64,000 nt of DNA from Thecaphora thlaspeos (taxonomy: Eukaryota > Basidiomycota > Ustilaginomycetes > Urocystidales > Glomosporiaceae): positions 62,001 through 126,000 of the forward strand of contig UWYS01000029.1 of assembly GCA_900291925.1 (NCBI GenBank). The letters run 5' to 3'. Below are positions 31,798-43,508 of this stretch, one piece after another. The translations under genes and the position numbers were made by a program. The notes under the pieces were generated by a model. It did no database searches, was not told where the DNA came from, and saw only the letters and a program-made list of their open reading frames with translations. The first letter of the stretch is position 1. Each line of letters starts with the position of its first letter.

Positions 31798-33488
31798 ATG
31801 CCGTACCGCGTCGAACGAGCCAAGAGCAACCGTGCCAGTTGCAAAGGCCCCAAGCCTTGTCACGGCTCAAGGATCAGCAAGGGCGAGCTCAGGCTCGGCG
31901 TCCTCGTCCAGATCGGCGGCAATGACTCCTTTATCTGGAGGCACTGGGGCTGCGTCACCCCCAAGATCATCCAAAACATGAAGACTGGCGACGGCATCCA
32001 GTCCGCAGACGACCTCGTACGTGTCCAGGCGCGTCGCGTCCCCTTTCCACGCTCGCGCCGACATGAGTCGCTTCGCATTGTCCTCCCCTACCTCTGCTGA
32101 CGGCCGTACTGCGTTCCTTTACACCCTTTCACCGACCACCACCGCGCCGACCCCGACACGCAGGACGGAGCAGAGCAACTCGATGCCTGCGAGAGGGCCA
32201 AGATTGACCTTGCTCTCGAGGTCGGATACGTAGCCGACGACGACATCCCCGCTTCGGCGCGTGAGACTACGAGAGACGATACCGAGCAAGAGTCAGAGGC
32301 GGCCGCCGTCGCCGACGCCAAAGAGGACGAGGCCAAGAAGGCAAAGGGAGAGTCGTCCGCAAAGGCCACCAAGGCAAAGGCATCAGAGGCCAGCGAGGAC
32401 AAGCCTGCACCGGAGAAGAAGAAGCGAGGGTGAGTCCTTGCTTCTCACCCACTGGCATAGCTTTGGCCAGCGAGCTACATCGCTGACCTTTCTTTCCCCT
32501 CTCGGCCTTCCCTTCGGCCTTCCAATTCTCTCGATCCACCCGCAGGCGCCCGAGCAAGGCAGACATCGCCGAGAGGAAAGCCAGGGAGGAGGAGGCGACC
32601 GGGGTCGAGGCCGTCACCGCCCACACTCCCGCTCCTGCCGCCACAGAGGCGACTCAATCGCCCAAGAAGAAGCGCGGCCGCCCGCGGAAGAGCGAGACCG
32701 GCGATGCCCCCAGCAGCGACGCAGCCGTAGCCTTACCCGCGCAGGCAGCCGCAGATGCTCCCGCTCCCAAGAAGCGCGGCCGCCCTTCTCTAGCGCAGAA
32801 GGAGGCGAGCAGCAGCAGCAGCAGCGATGCCCCCGCCCCCTCCTCGGACGCGCCCGAGTCTGCGCCTGAAACCGCCGCCGCCGCCACCGAGAAGAAGAAG
32901 CGCTTTTCCAGGGGCAAGGGCAAGGCAAAGACGGAGGCGGATGCAGAGGCAGGAGCAGAGACGAAGGGCCAGACATCGAGCGATGCTCCGGAGCCGGCGG
33001 CCAAGAAGCGCGGCCGTCCCCCGAAGGTAAAGGATGATGCTGCCGCAAACGAGGTCAAGAAGGACACGCAGAAGGACGACAAGGCCGACTCGGACGATGG
33101 CCCCGCCCCCGCAAAGAAGCCGAGGAAGAAGGCCGCGCCCAAGGACAAGGCCGAGGAGCCGTCGTCGGCGTCGGAGGCCGCGTTTGCTGCTCCTGCTACA
33201 CCCGCCGCCGAGGCCCTTGCTGTCGAAAAGAAGCCTCGCGGCCGCCCGAAGAAGGAGAAGCCCGAGGGCGAGGTCGAGGCGTCCTCCAAGAAGCGAGGCC
33301 GACCGCCCAAGGACAAGGCAGCCGCCGCCGCCGAGAGCAAGGGTGGCATCACGACCGACGAGGCGCCCTTGAAGAAGAAGCGCAAGCCCAAGGCGGCCGC
33401 TGCCGCTGCTGCGGAATCCGCCACCCCCAACGGCGATGGAGACGCTGCACCGGCCAAAAAGGGTCGCGGCAGGCCAAAGAAGGCCTGA
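31798..33488 (+). CDS. PARP-type zinc-finger protein with seven AT-hooks
   Basis: Exons 31798-32016, 32164-32429 and 32546-33488 give 475 residues. The first 60 residues form a PARP-type zinc finger: ligands Cys15 and Cys21 (SCKGPKPCHG), then His49 and Cys52 (WRHWGCVTPK), with KGELRLGVLVQI between. In PARP1 and DNA ligase III such fingers recognise DNA nicks and ends. The rest is a Lys/Ala/Glu-rich disordered chain with seven AT-hook cores (KKRGRPSK, KKRGRPRK, KKRGRPSL, two KKRGRPPK, KPRGRPKK, GRGRPKK) that would grip AT-rich minor grooves. The first hook is split by the second intron (KKRG|RPSK), which supports that junction. There is no ADP-ribosyl-transferase domain. A nuclear chromatin or DNA-damage architectural role is inferred. 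Confidence 0.85.
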
Positions 33489-36400
33489 GGAGGCGGACGT
33501 CGTCACGAGCGTCGGCGCCCGACACGTCGACGAGGAGGCGAGCGCATACGCTGCAGGCGCAAGGTCTGACCAGCAACGCTGTGCAGGGTCGTTAGAGTCG
33601 GACGTCCCTGTCCAACGCCACCCTCCCTCTTTCCTCTCTCTCTGCCATCATCACCCTCTCTTCACGGCAGACGCCGTTCACCCGACGACGACAATATCAA
33701 GCACCGTAAGGCGACCCTTCCACAGCCTGCCGATGGGCGATCCTCTCGGCGCCTACTCGCGAATCTAGAGAAAAGGGGCATTCGCGTCTGCCACTGCTTG
33801 TCCACCGCTCCCGCCTCACCCTGCCATGCCATGCCATCCCCCATCGCTAGCCTTGATCCCATTTGCTCTATTGCACTGTAACAGTAGCGATGCCACTCTC
33901 TCCCTCTCTCTCCTCTTTGGTCTGCCGTTTTGTTTTTTTTCTTTTAGTTGGCGCTGTGAATCGAATGATGGGGTTAGGTTTCTTCTCAAATGGAGAAGTA
34001 ACATCCGTCGCTCTGTCGCTCTCGACGGGCGGTATTTGACGATCGGTCGTTGTGAGTGCAACAAGGCGACCTTTCTTCATGTATGGTCACGATGTGAAGC
34101 TATCGTACGATACTTTCGGTCGATGAACGATTGTACAATGATATCGTTGAGTCCTCTGCGCTCATTTTGTCCCCGTAGTACCTACGTACGAGAGTTTGGG
34201 GGGGGGATCAAAGATATCTCGATAAGGTATGCCAAGACCACGCCTCTCCTCGCCTCGCTTTCAAATGAACCTACACTCGTTACTCTGTACGTAACGTTAC
34301 GGTAGCATGTTTTCGTTGAGATGATATAACGCACCTCTCTGTGTTCCCTTTCGTCTCTCCACCCTATCACTCCTTGCACGTCAGGGTAGGTGTTAATGTT
34401 TCTTGGCGATACTACACCGTACATATTTTGCTCACCTTCTTATCGTATTGCCTAAATATAAACCTGGATGAGAGAACCGAGAGGGAGGGAGGAAGGAAGG
34501 AGGGACAAGACATATTCCTATGTACGTGCACACCCGCACCTTCCAGCGTCGGCGTCAGATTACGTTGGGCATGATCATCATCAAGAAGGTGCCAACTTAC
34601 GGAAGCCTGCGTGGAGCTAAGTTCGTTATTCTGCAGGTTATCTCTTACGTACAGCAGATGACTTGATAATTATAGGATGTTGCGAGAGCCAAGAACGATT
34701 CGTCATGGCAGATATGGACATGGTATCATTCGCTTAGGACCTTACCTATACAGTAAGGACCTCTTTTGCGTTTGCTAGTGTCGTCTTGGCGAATGCGTAC
34801 TGGAGTCTAGCGTGGGCATAGTCAAGTAGTCGTGAGGTCGTCTTTGATAGGCGTTGTGAGGTTGTCAGGTTCGAGCGTGGTCAACTGGCGAGGTTGATGC
34901 ACGGATCACCAACGAGCCAGAGAACGCTGTGTACTTAGGCACCCATGTCGAGTGAGCGTTCCCTCGAGATGCACCGTGCCGTACGGCCGGAACGAGTGGA
35001 GAGCTTGATGCGTATCCTACCGTTCCATGACGATGCCGTCTTGTTACCAACGTTTCGTAGTCGGGTGGAAATCGGTGTCGATGTTGCAGTCGTGCCCTCC
35101 ATCTCTCCCCCCCCCCCCCGCGACATATAGTACGCTACAGATGACCGACCAGCTGATCAAGAATGGGGCCCCAGGCTCATGACTACATACCACCGTTCGG
35201 ACAAAGGTAGCCAGTAGGTGACAAGTCGTGCTCGTCTTGCCTGTGCGGTGATCGAGGTCCAACGGTCATCGCTCCAACATCGATCCAGGGCTGACTGTGA
35301 GCGACACGGACGCAGATAGGGTGCAGGGAGCCAGTCGACATCGGGGCCCCTCCTGGATAGCATCGGCATCTCTCGAGGGTGCTGTATCTCCTCCCTACAG
35401 TCGATTGCGGCAGCTTCCGAAGACGGCCCTACTCTCTATCTTGCACTCTCAAGAGACCGTCCAGATGCCACCTCTGGCACCGGTTCCAGGCAGGCTGGCC
35501 ATGTCTCTGAGAAGCGCTGGTCTCGCTTCTGCCCCAAATCGGCACGGCCGAGTGAGGAACAAGGCTAGGCGCGAGGGGTGAAACCCTATCGATCTGATCA
35601 CCTTCTCGTGGCTCCTTCACCGGTCTACCCTCACACTCTACTTGTACTGAGCTACTTTGTACAAGAAACCGGAGGCGAGGGGAAGCGAGCGAGCGTCGGC
35701 CGGTGCTTGAAACGAAGCACAAAGAAGGCGAAATTCGAACTTGCTGCTTGGCTGGTGGGGCTAGGGGGGGGGGTACAGCTCTCTCTTTTTGTTTTTTTGC
35801 TTTGACAACCCGAACAAAAACCATCGGCGGCGTGCTTCTTTGCCTGGCGGTCGAGAGGCCAAGCCAAGCTTGAAACCCTGAACCCACCTACATGACATGC
35901 CCCGCCTCCCCCCCCACGACGACAACGTATCTTCAGAGGCACCGCTTGACCAAGTAAATCTTTCCCTGTTTGCACCTCTCCGATTGCCATCCGCAGACGC
36001 TCGAAAGAGACGGGACCAAGGGTGCCAACCGTGGACGATCCTGATGACGAGACAAGGCACCGTTATCCACGCTCCCTCTGGACCTCCCGTTTGCGGATCC
36101 GGGGAGCGTCCGTGCAGTTGCGCATTGGTCCGCAATGCTCGACGAGGTGTCCCACCACTCGGGCAAGGAACGACGAAGCAATCGTGATCAGCGCCTTGGC
36201 GCGATATGTATGTTCTATGATACAGTACGTAGGTGAATATAAGCAGTGAGCAACGATGGCGACGATGGGCTGCCTTCCCGACGACATCGCAGTGCCAGAG
36301 GCAGGGAGGGAGCGATCGGAGGAGCAAGAGGACGGGGTCTGGCTTGGCAGCCTCGCTCGACACCCAACGCTGGGGAATCGGGGGATGAGGAAAAGAGGGA

Positions 36401-39283
36401 GGTGAGACCCATGTTTGTCTGGGTAGCTCACCACTTACACCTCCTCCTCTCTCTTCGACGACGTCCATCCTACCCGATCGTCTGTGTCTGCGCAATATGT
36501 TCCGCAGGGACCTCTCGCCCTACGGGCTGGGCCCGCCTTTGCCAAGACCTCGGCGAGGCCCGCGGAACGCTTACGGTCAGCGGCATGGATCTTATTTATT
36601 GAGAAGCTGGCCGTCCGGCTAACTGGCTGGCTGTGGATACGGAACGATCCGAGGAGTCGCTTACCCGCGGCCAATACACCCCAGCAGAGTATCGCGCCGA
36701 GCCCGTCGCCACGGAAGTGTGCTCGACGTCGTGGTGCGGATGAAGCGGCGAGCGCGCCGTATCGTCGCCGTTCGCCCTGACGCCCTCGTTGACCAGTTCA
36801 GCCTCCTTCTTGGCGGGCGAGATTGAGTGCGCTCTGGTCGACGGCAACTCCGATCCTGGTCAAGCCGTGCGAGGTCTTGCGACTCTGCTGCTGAGCACAG
36901 ACGGGTAAGTCGCGGAGGTTCCGTGTCCTGTCGACGGATCTCTTCCGTGAGAAAGGCTGGTCACGACAGAGAGCGCCGAACTTGAGCATATGCTGGTTGA
37001 GAGCATCGCATCAAAGGCGACGGTACCCAGCGCGCAACGCTTACCCGCTCAGAAGCTCCCCAGATGGACAGAAGGGTGTACGATGAGGACCTCGGGCGAC
37101 TCTCTCGCTCGATGCGAACCGTACGCGCCGAAGGCGTAGGACATACCTGCCAAGCAGGGATCAGTCCCGACCCGAGCCGCGCCGGTGCTACGAATCAGCC
37201 CGGTGGCAAATATGACTTCCAGGGGATCGGGCGTCACTTAGCGTAAACTAGTGGACACAATACATTTATCGACAAGCCTCAGACCAGAAGTGTGGCGCGC
37301 AACGCCAGATCCGAGCATGGACAGGGGATGGCGCCTCCGGGGGGGGGAGCGTTCTTGGCCACCATGCGCAGTCCGGGGCACCGCACATGCCTGATCGCCG
37401 GGCCTTCGACGCCTGTTCCCCCTCCTCTTTCTCCAGGAAGTCTCCGGCAGAGCGGCCATCTCGACCGTGCGCTTAGCCGTCGCAACAGCGCTACGTGTCT
37501 ACTGGAAGCCTCTTTGGTAAGGATCATGACATCGCCAATCGATGGCCGTTCGGGCAAAGGTCAAGAAGTAATATCCCGGTGCCGGCCCGCCCGACGCCAC
37601 GCCTTGACTGACAACTTCCTTCTCTCCTAGACGTCTCGTCCCGTTCTGTTCTGAGTGCATTGCTCGACTGGTGTCGGCGTCCGAGATAGGCAGCGAGTTG
37701 TGCCAGTGTCGGGCGTCGGCTCACCCCCTCCTTGTCCGCGTCGTCTGTGAGTTTTAACTAGCTGGACACCGTCGACGCATACAACCCTGCCTATGCCTAC
37801 GCCCTCGATGGCAAGCACGCAAGCCTTGTGTACCATCAACTCGATGCTTCACCAGACCTCCCAGTGGAGACCCAGTGTGACAAGATGACGAAATATACGT
37901 CTAGCATACAGAGTAGTAGATCATTCGACAGCCATGGGCGGGCATAGAGGGAACGGACTTATGATGCGGCCCAAGCGTCCAACGGTCTGCCCGACGAAGG
38001 CCGAACGCTAAGGTGCCTATTGCCGCCGCAGGAGCAGGTACTCGCGGTCCATGAGGCTGAACAAAGTCCTTACAGAGTCAGAGTGCATCACTCTCTGTTG
38101 TCAAGATAGAGCCAAGCCGACGAGAGAGAGGGGCCGACCAGGCGATCAGACCTCATTTCGGATCCACGACGCCCACCGGCTCCTGAGCCAACCCCACCTC
38201 TTCCTCGACGCGCGCCACTTACGACTGACCGTGAGCGCACTTCTTTTCTTAGCTCGACGATGACAAAAACAACAAGCGCTACAGAGATGGCAACAAATGG
38301 AAGGAAGAGGGCCGCTCGACGAAGCAAACAGGGGCCAATCGGAGAAGTACTTTGGGCGGCAGTCTGCGCCAGCCTGCGGCAACGGCCCTCTTGCTGGCTG
38401 CGCTGCTGCTCGGGCCGGACACGGCGCAGCACAGAGGGCTGCCGGAAATGGCAGAGAGCGATTTGATTTTCCTTGCGTCCGAGCCCAACCTCTATGTAGT
38501 TATGCAACTCTGACTTATCAGTTCTCGGTCACAGGGCGAACGACCTCCTCCACTTTCAAGCCTTTGCCCCGTCGCGCTCGTTGTCTCTAGCTCTTTCTGA
38601 ATATCAATTCAAGATTCTCTTGTAGCAGAGGCTTTCCAGGGGGCGCATCGCCCACTCTTTTCGTCACTGCCGACGCTGCTGGTGCTGCTGCTGGTGCTGC
38701 ATGCGATGACCCGACGATGCCGAAAGGTACATACTGTATCAGTGGCTTTGTTTGCGAGGTCACAGACCTCAAAGGCGGAATGGTGTCGACGGCCGAGGAG
38801 GAGCCGCGTCGGTCGCGGACGCCCAAGTTTCCCGCTCTCCAGCCGAGAAAGCCCAGTCAAGGCGTCTCGGAGCGAGGCGTCTCGTTCCGGAAACCTTCCG
38901 CCTGTGTGTTGGTGTTACACCTTAGCTTCAACGCCGCCTTGTGGTGCTTTGATAGGTGACGTCGCGGTCTGCGAGGCTCGCGGCCTCGAACCACACACAC
39001 GAGTTGGAGCGATTTCTATTCAGGGGGACGTCGGTTTTGGGCTGCCTTGGCGGCGGATCTCGCCGTCGCTTCAAAGCGTAGACCAAATGGTAAGAAGTCA
39101 AATCAACCGCCCACCCTTACATAAATCTCTGTTCCTTGAAAAGGGGCGCCGATAGGCAGTGACGGCGCGCTAAGCGGCCAGGAGGGGCGGTTGGTATGGC
39201 TTGGCCCTTGTCTTGGCCAGATGAAGTGGAAACTCAATTCTTTGGCCTCGGCCGGTTGCACCCAGGTCACAGGGGTTGGTCTG

Positions 39284-39331
39284 TCGGTCGGTCGTTCCGT
39301 CGGTCGGTCGCTCCGTCGGTCGGTCGCTCCC
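39284..39331. repeat. 16-bp unit x3 tandem repeat
   Basis: Three copies of TCGGTCGGTCGCTCCG lie in tandem; the first has T for C at position 12 and the last ends in C. Each unit itself contains TCGG duplications. The array lies about 1.2 kb upstream of PMA1. Confidence 0.75.
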
Positions 39332-40266
39332 TTGTCCCCTGCCGTGCCGTGCCCTGTGTCACCCACGTTGCCTTATCCTTGCCCTATCAAGGGCGGAGGC
39401 GAGGCGAGGGCGGAATTTTGCCTCGACCGCGAACCTCGCCGGCTGTTTTTTCCCACTCCCCCTCCCCTCCCCTGCTTAGCTTGGTCTCGGAGGTTCCGGG
39501 CTCGCCTTGCCGCCCCCGGCCTGCCTACCCCAAAGCACATACTGGACAGACGACGATCCAGACGGAAAACGGCAGCTGCCCTGCCAGGTGGTGCGGGAGG
39601 TGGGTGCTGGCGAGACGATGCCCCTACGGTGATCCTGTTGCGGGCCAGGCAGCGGCCAGCCTGGCAGCGCAAGAAGAAGCGCCAGTTGCTGAGCGTCAGC
39701 GATACGTGTTGGCTTGGGTCGTGATACAGTACTGTACGGTGGTGTGGGCGTTGTATCAGCTAGACCCACCTTGGCAGGCCAGCGACAGCGGGCAGAGAGA
39801 GCAGAGCAAGAGGCCAGAGGCAGGGCGGGTCGTGTGGGGGCTTGTTTTGGCAGGCCGCCTGGCAGGCGGAGGCGAGGCAGGCAACGGACGGGCCGTCGAG
39901 CGCTTTGTACCCCTCTGCCCCCCTCTGCCAGTCCAGCTCAGCCCAGGCCATGCCTACCCAGGCCAGCCAGCCCTCCCCTTCGCCGCCTCGTCGATGCCGA
40001 CCCCACCGCCGCCGATGCTGCTGCTAGCCGTGGTTCTTTCTCGGGCCCTCTGGACATCAATAAAAGCCCCCATCCCAGCTAGCCTGCCCCCTCCCGTCCT
40101 CCCTCTTCATCTCGGCCCAACGTTATCCTCTTCACCCCTTCCCTCCCTCGACCCTCCCTCCGTCTCTGACTCTCTCGCCTGCTTAATCTCGTGACCTAGC
40201 GTCTGTCTCTTCCCATCCGGCGAGGAGCTTAGAGAGACAGTCAGGGCTCGGCCACCACCGTCTTCC

Positions 40267-40284
40267 CCCCCCCCCCCCCCCCCC
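40267..40284. repeat. poly-C run upstream of PMA1
   Basis: About 18 consecutive C occur within a pyrimidine-rich stretch about 110 bp before the predicted 5'UTR intron. Homopolymer length may be inaccurate in the assembly. Confidence 0.6.
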
Positions 40285-40392
40285 GTCTCCAAGACTGCGA
40301 GTTTGCTCCTGTCTTCTGTCGGTTCTCTAGCATAGAGTAGCGACAACGGCTCACACAAGTTCGTTAACAGCCTAGCAAGGACAGCTTCAGCA

Positions 40393-40544
40393 GTGAGTGT
40401 CCTGCCCTCTTTTTCTCCAAAAAGGACGGAACAAAAGGCGCCGTCGTCCTTGATTCTCTTCATCGTCACCTTGCTTTTCACTGCAATTCGTGTCCTGACG
40501 CCGGTCTCCTTTCTGCCTTCTGCCTTCTTTGCCCTTTCCCGTAG
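40393..40544 (+). other. predicted 5'UTR intron of PMA1
   Basis: A consensus donor CA|GTGAGT at 40393 and a pyrimidine-tract acceptor CCCGTAG ending at 40544 sit three bases before the ATG. The interval is rich in CTT/CCTT and has no conserved coding. Leader introns are common in strongly expressed fungal genes. The 152-nt size is longer than most introns in this window. Confidence 0.55.
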
Positions 40545-40547
40545 ACA

Positions 40548-43508
40548 ATGTCTGCTCCTGTCGACGAGAAGGTGGCCGCTCCGGCTGCCGAGCCCGTCGC
40601 CCCTGCCACTGCCACCGAGACCTCCGCGGTCGAGGAGAAGAAGCGCACCACCAAGCACCGCGATGTGGACGCCGAGCACGATGCGGCCGGCCCCAAGCAC
40701 GCCCTGGTCGACATGAGCACCATCGAGCTCAAGGCCGAGGACCTCTACGACAAGGCCAAGGTTGACATCGAGACGCTCGAGCTCGAGGATGTCTGGACGC
40801 TCCTCCAGTGCAACGAGGGCGGTCTCACCGAGCCCGAGGTTCAGCGCCGTCGCGACATCTTCGGCCCCAACAAGGTCGAGACCGAGGAGCCTAACCCTAT
40901 CCTCCAGTTCCTCAGCTTCATGTGGAACCCGCTCTCGTGGGTCATGGAGGGCGCCGCGATTGTCGCCATCGCCCTCTCCAACGGAGACGGTAGGCCCCCG
41001 GACTGGCCTGACTTTGTCGGTATCGTCCTGCTTCTCCTCGTCAACGCCACCATCGGCTTCATCGAGGAGAGGAACGCCGGTAACGCCGTCAAGGCGCTCA
41101 TGGACTCGCTCGCCCCCAAGGCTCGGTGCAAGCGCGACGGACAGTGGATCGAGATCGAGTCGGCCGACCTGGTCCCCGGAGACGTGGTTGCGTTCAAGAT
41201 CGGCGACATTGTTCCCGGCGACTGCCGCCTTTTCGACGCCATCACCGTCTCGTGCGACCAGGCCTCGCTCACTGGCGAGTCGCTCCCCGTCAACAAGAAG
41301 GTCGGCGACCAGTGCTTCTCGGGATCCACCTGCAAGCAGGGCGAGGCCGAGGGCGTCGTCATCTCGACCGGACCCAACACCTTCTTCGGACGCGCCGCCT
41401 CCCTCATCGGCAGCGATGACGACTCGACTGGACACCTCCAGAAGGTCCTCGCCCGCATCGGTCTCTTCTGCATGGTCACCATCGGTATCTTTGTCGTCCT
41501 TGAGATTCTCATCCTCTATGCCGCCTTCCGCTACGAGTACCGCCGCGGTATCGACAACATCCTCGTCCTCCTGATCGGCGGTATCCCGATTGCCATGCCC
41601 TGCGTCCTCTCCGTTACCCTCGCCGTCGGCGCCCAGCAGCTGGCCAAGCACAAGGCGATTGTCACCCGCATTACCGCCATCGAGGAGCTGGCCGGTGTCG
41701 ACATCCTCTGCTCTGACAAGACCGGCACCCTGACGACCAACAAGCTCACCATCGACACCGAGCTCGTCAAGCTCTACAGCGACTGGGCCTCGGTTGACGA
41801 CGTCATTCTCTTCGGCGCCTACGCTTCGCGCACTGAGAACCAGGATGCCATCGACGCCACCATTGTCGGCACCCTTCCGGACCCCAAGGCCGCCCGCGCC
41901 GGCATTAAGCTTCTCGACTTCAAGGCCTTCAACCCGGTCGACAAGCGTACCGAGATCACCTACCTTGAGGACGCAACCGGCAAGGTCAAGCGTGTCACCA
42001 AGGGCATGACCTCGATCATTATCGACCTCTGCTCGCGCAACAAGACGTCGACCCAGGAGGACCAGCTCGAGGCCGACGTCGAAGAGTTTGCCAACCGTGG
42101 TCTCCGTGGCCTCGCCGTCGCGTTCGAGGAGGTCCCTTCGGGCCAGGTCGACCAGCCCGGCAACGGCTTCGAGCTCCTCGGTTTGCTCGCCATCTTCGAC
42201 CCGCCGCGCCACGACACCAAGGAGACGCTCGACAACGCCCAGGCTCTCGGCGTCCGCGTCAAGATGGTCACTGGTGACCAGCTCGCCATCGCCAAGGAGA
42301 CCGGACGCCGCCTCGGCCTCGGTGACCGGATGTTCAACTCCAAGATCCTCGTCGAGGGTGTCCTGCCCGCCGGCTCGCCCTACAAGAGCCTCGACGAGAT
42401 GATCCTCGACGTAGACGGCTTCGCCGGTGTCTTCCCCGAGCACAAGTACGAGATCGTCAAGAGGCTGCAGGGTCTTGGACACCTGACCGCAATGACCGGT
42501 GACGGCGCGAACGACGCTCCCGCCCTGGCGCGCGCCAACGTCGGTGTTGCCGTCGAGGGTGCGACCGACGCCGCCCGCGGCGCCGCCGACATTGTCCTGA
42601 CCGAGCCCGGTCTCTCGACCATCGTCGAGGCCATCCGCCAGTCGCGTGTCATCTTCGGACGTATGACCAACTACGCCGCCTACGCCGCCGCTATCACGAT
42701 CCGTGTCGTCGTCGGCTTCGCCCTGCTCGCCTTCATCTGGAAGAGCGACTTCCCGCCGTTCATGGTCCTGATCATCGCCTTTCTCAACGACGGTTCGATC
42801 ATGACGCTCTCGCTCGACACCGTCAAGCCCGCCCTGATGCCCCAGCACTGGGACCTCACCGAGCTCTTCTTCTGTGGTTCGCTCTACGGCCTTTACCAGG
42901 TCGCCTCGACGCTCTCGCTCTTCGCCGTCATCTACGAGACGGACTTCTTCGAGCGTACCTTTGGTGTCGAGGGCTACAAGGGCAACCCCAACGACCCACA
43001 CATCCACATGATCATCTACCTCCAGGTCGCCATCCTCGCCCAGGCCCTCATCTTTGTCACGCGTTCGCACAGCTTCTCGTGGATGGAGCGCCCCTCGTTT
43101 GCCCTGATGGGCGCCTTCTGCCTGGCCCAGCTGATCTCGTCGATCATCGCTGCCTACGGAGACTGGGGCTTCACCAACGTCAAGGCCATCTCGGGCGGCT
43201 GGATCGGCATCGTCTGGATCTGGAACCTCATCTGGTACTTCCCCATGGACCTGGTCAAGTTCGCCGCCAAGGGTCTCCTCAAGAAGGTCCGCGGCACCCC
43301 CAAGCCCGCCGCGGCCCACCAGAGCCTCAGCCGCACCACGAGCCGCGCCGAGAGCATGTACTCGAACCGCACTTCGTTCCTCAAGCGCGCCCAGCGCAGT
43401 GTAGGCTTTGGGGGCAAGCAGAAGGTCCACATGTCGAGCAACGAGCTGCAGCGTCTCGGAAGCATCCAAGCCCAGGAGGCCGGACGCCGCCTCTCGCGGA
43501 CCGCCTAG
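40548..43508 (+). CDS. PMA1: plasma-membrane H+-transporting ATPase (P-type, IIIA)
   Basis: One exon of 986 residues. The actuator loop has LTGESLPVNKKVGD, the phosphorylation motif is CSDKTGTLTTNKL with Asp390, and the hinge is MTGDGANDAPALARANVG. Membrane segments include LSFMWNPLSWVMEGAAIVAI, VLLIGGIPIAMPCVLSVT and IRVVVGFALLAFIW. Pma1 pumps protons out using ATP and drives nutrient uptake. The length is about 70 residues more than yeast Pma1 (918), from the N-terminal acidic region and a longer C-terminal tail. That tail is Ser/Arg-rich (SLSRTTSRAESMYSNRTSF), the region where Ser/Thr phosphorylation relieves autoinhibition in yeast. Codon use is strongly C-ending, as expected for high expression. 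A leader intron lies just upstream. Confidence 0.97.
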   Translation: MSAPVDEKVAAPAAEPVAPATATETSAVEEKKRTTKHRDVDAEHDAAGPKHALVDMSTIELKAEDLYDKAKVDIETLELEDVWTLLQCNEGGLTEPEVQRRRDIFGPNKVETEEPNPILQFLSFMWNPLSWVMEGAAIVAIALSNGDGRPPDWPDFVGIVLLLLVNATIGFIEERNAGNAVKALMDSLAPKARCKRDGQWIEIESADLVPGDVVAFKIGDIVPGDCRLFDAITVSCDQASLTGESLPVNKKVGDQCFSGSTCKQGEAEGVVISTGPNTFFGRAASLIGSDDDSTGHLQKVLARIGLFCMVTIGIFVVLEILILYAAFRYEYRRGIDNILVLLIGGIPIAMPCVLSVTLAVGAQQLAKHKAIVTRITAIEELAGVDILCSDKTGTLTTNKLTIDTELVKLYSDWASVDDVILFGAYASRTENQDAIDATIVGTLPDPKAARAGIKLLDFKAFNPVDKRTEITYLEDATGKVKRVTKGMTSIIIDLCSRNKTSTQEDQLEADVEEFANRGLRGLAVAFEEVPSGQVDQPGNGFELLGLLAIFDPPRHDTKETLDNAQALGVRVKMVTGDQLAIAKETGRRLGLGDRMFNSKILVEGVLPAGSPYKSLDEMILDVDGFAGVFPEHKYEIVKRLQGLGHLTAMTGDGANDAPALARANVGVAVEGATDAARGAADIVLTEPGLSTIVEAIRQSRVIFGRMTNYAAYAAAITIRVVVGFALLAFIWKSDFPPFMVLIIAFLNDGSIMTLSLDTVKPALMPQHWDLTELFFCGSLYGLYQVASTLSLFAVIYETDFFERTFGVEGYKGNPNDPHIHMIIYLQVAILAQALIFVTRSHSFSWMERPSFALMGAFCLAQLISSIIAAYGDWGFTNVKAISGGWIGIVWIWNLIWYFPMDLVKFAAKGLLKKVRGTPKPAAAHQSLSRTTSRAESMYSNRTSFLKRAQRSVGFGGKQKVHMSSNELQRLGSIQAQEAGRRLSRTA

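Larger units (their letters stand above)
33489..40392. other. 6.9 kb gene-poor region
   Basis: No ORF here (longest about 330 codons at 39196-40194) shows a recognisable domain, signal peptide or consistent splice connections. Base composition is mixed and more AT-rich around 33840-34480. Features seen are C/G homopolymers (35107-35118, 35766-35775, 37341-37348, 40267-40284), GATACAGTAC-type motifs near 36219 and 39724, and a 16-bp tandem repeat at 39284. The last kilobase is pyrimidine-rich and should be the PMA1 promoter. Worn transposon sequence is possible but not demonstrable by reading. Confidence 0.4.

Noticed and set aside
34861..34900. GGTTCGAGC T-loop-like sequence
   Set aside because: No matching acceptor, D-arm or anticodon stem within range on either strand.
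39196..40194. 332-codon ORF upstream of PMA1
   Set aside because: Driven by tandem repeats and pyrimidine-rich promoter sequence; Pro/Ala-rich with no family features.
40107..43469. 1120-codon open frame antisense to PMA1
   Set aside because: It mirrors a highly C-ending codon gene, which suppresses stops on the opposite strand. The product is Glu/Asp/Gly/Val-rich with no domain, and it lies exactly over PMA1.
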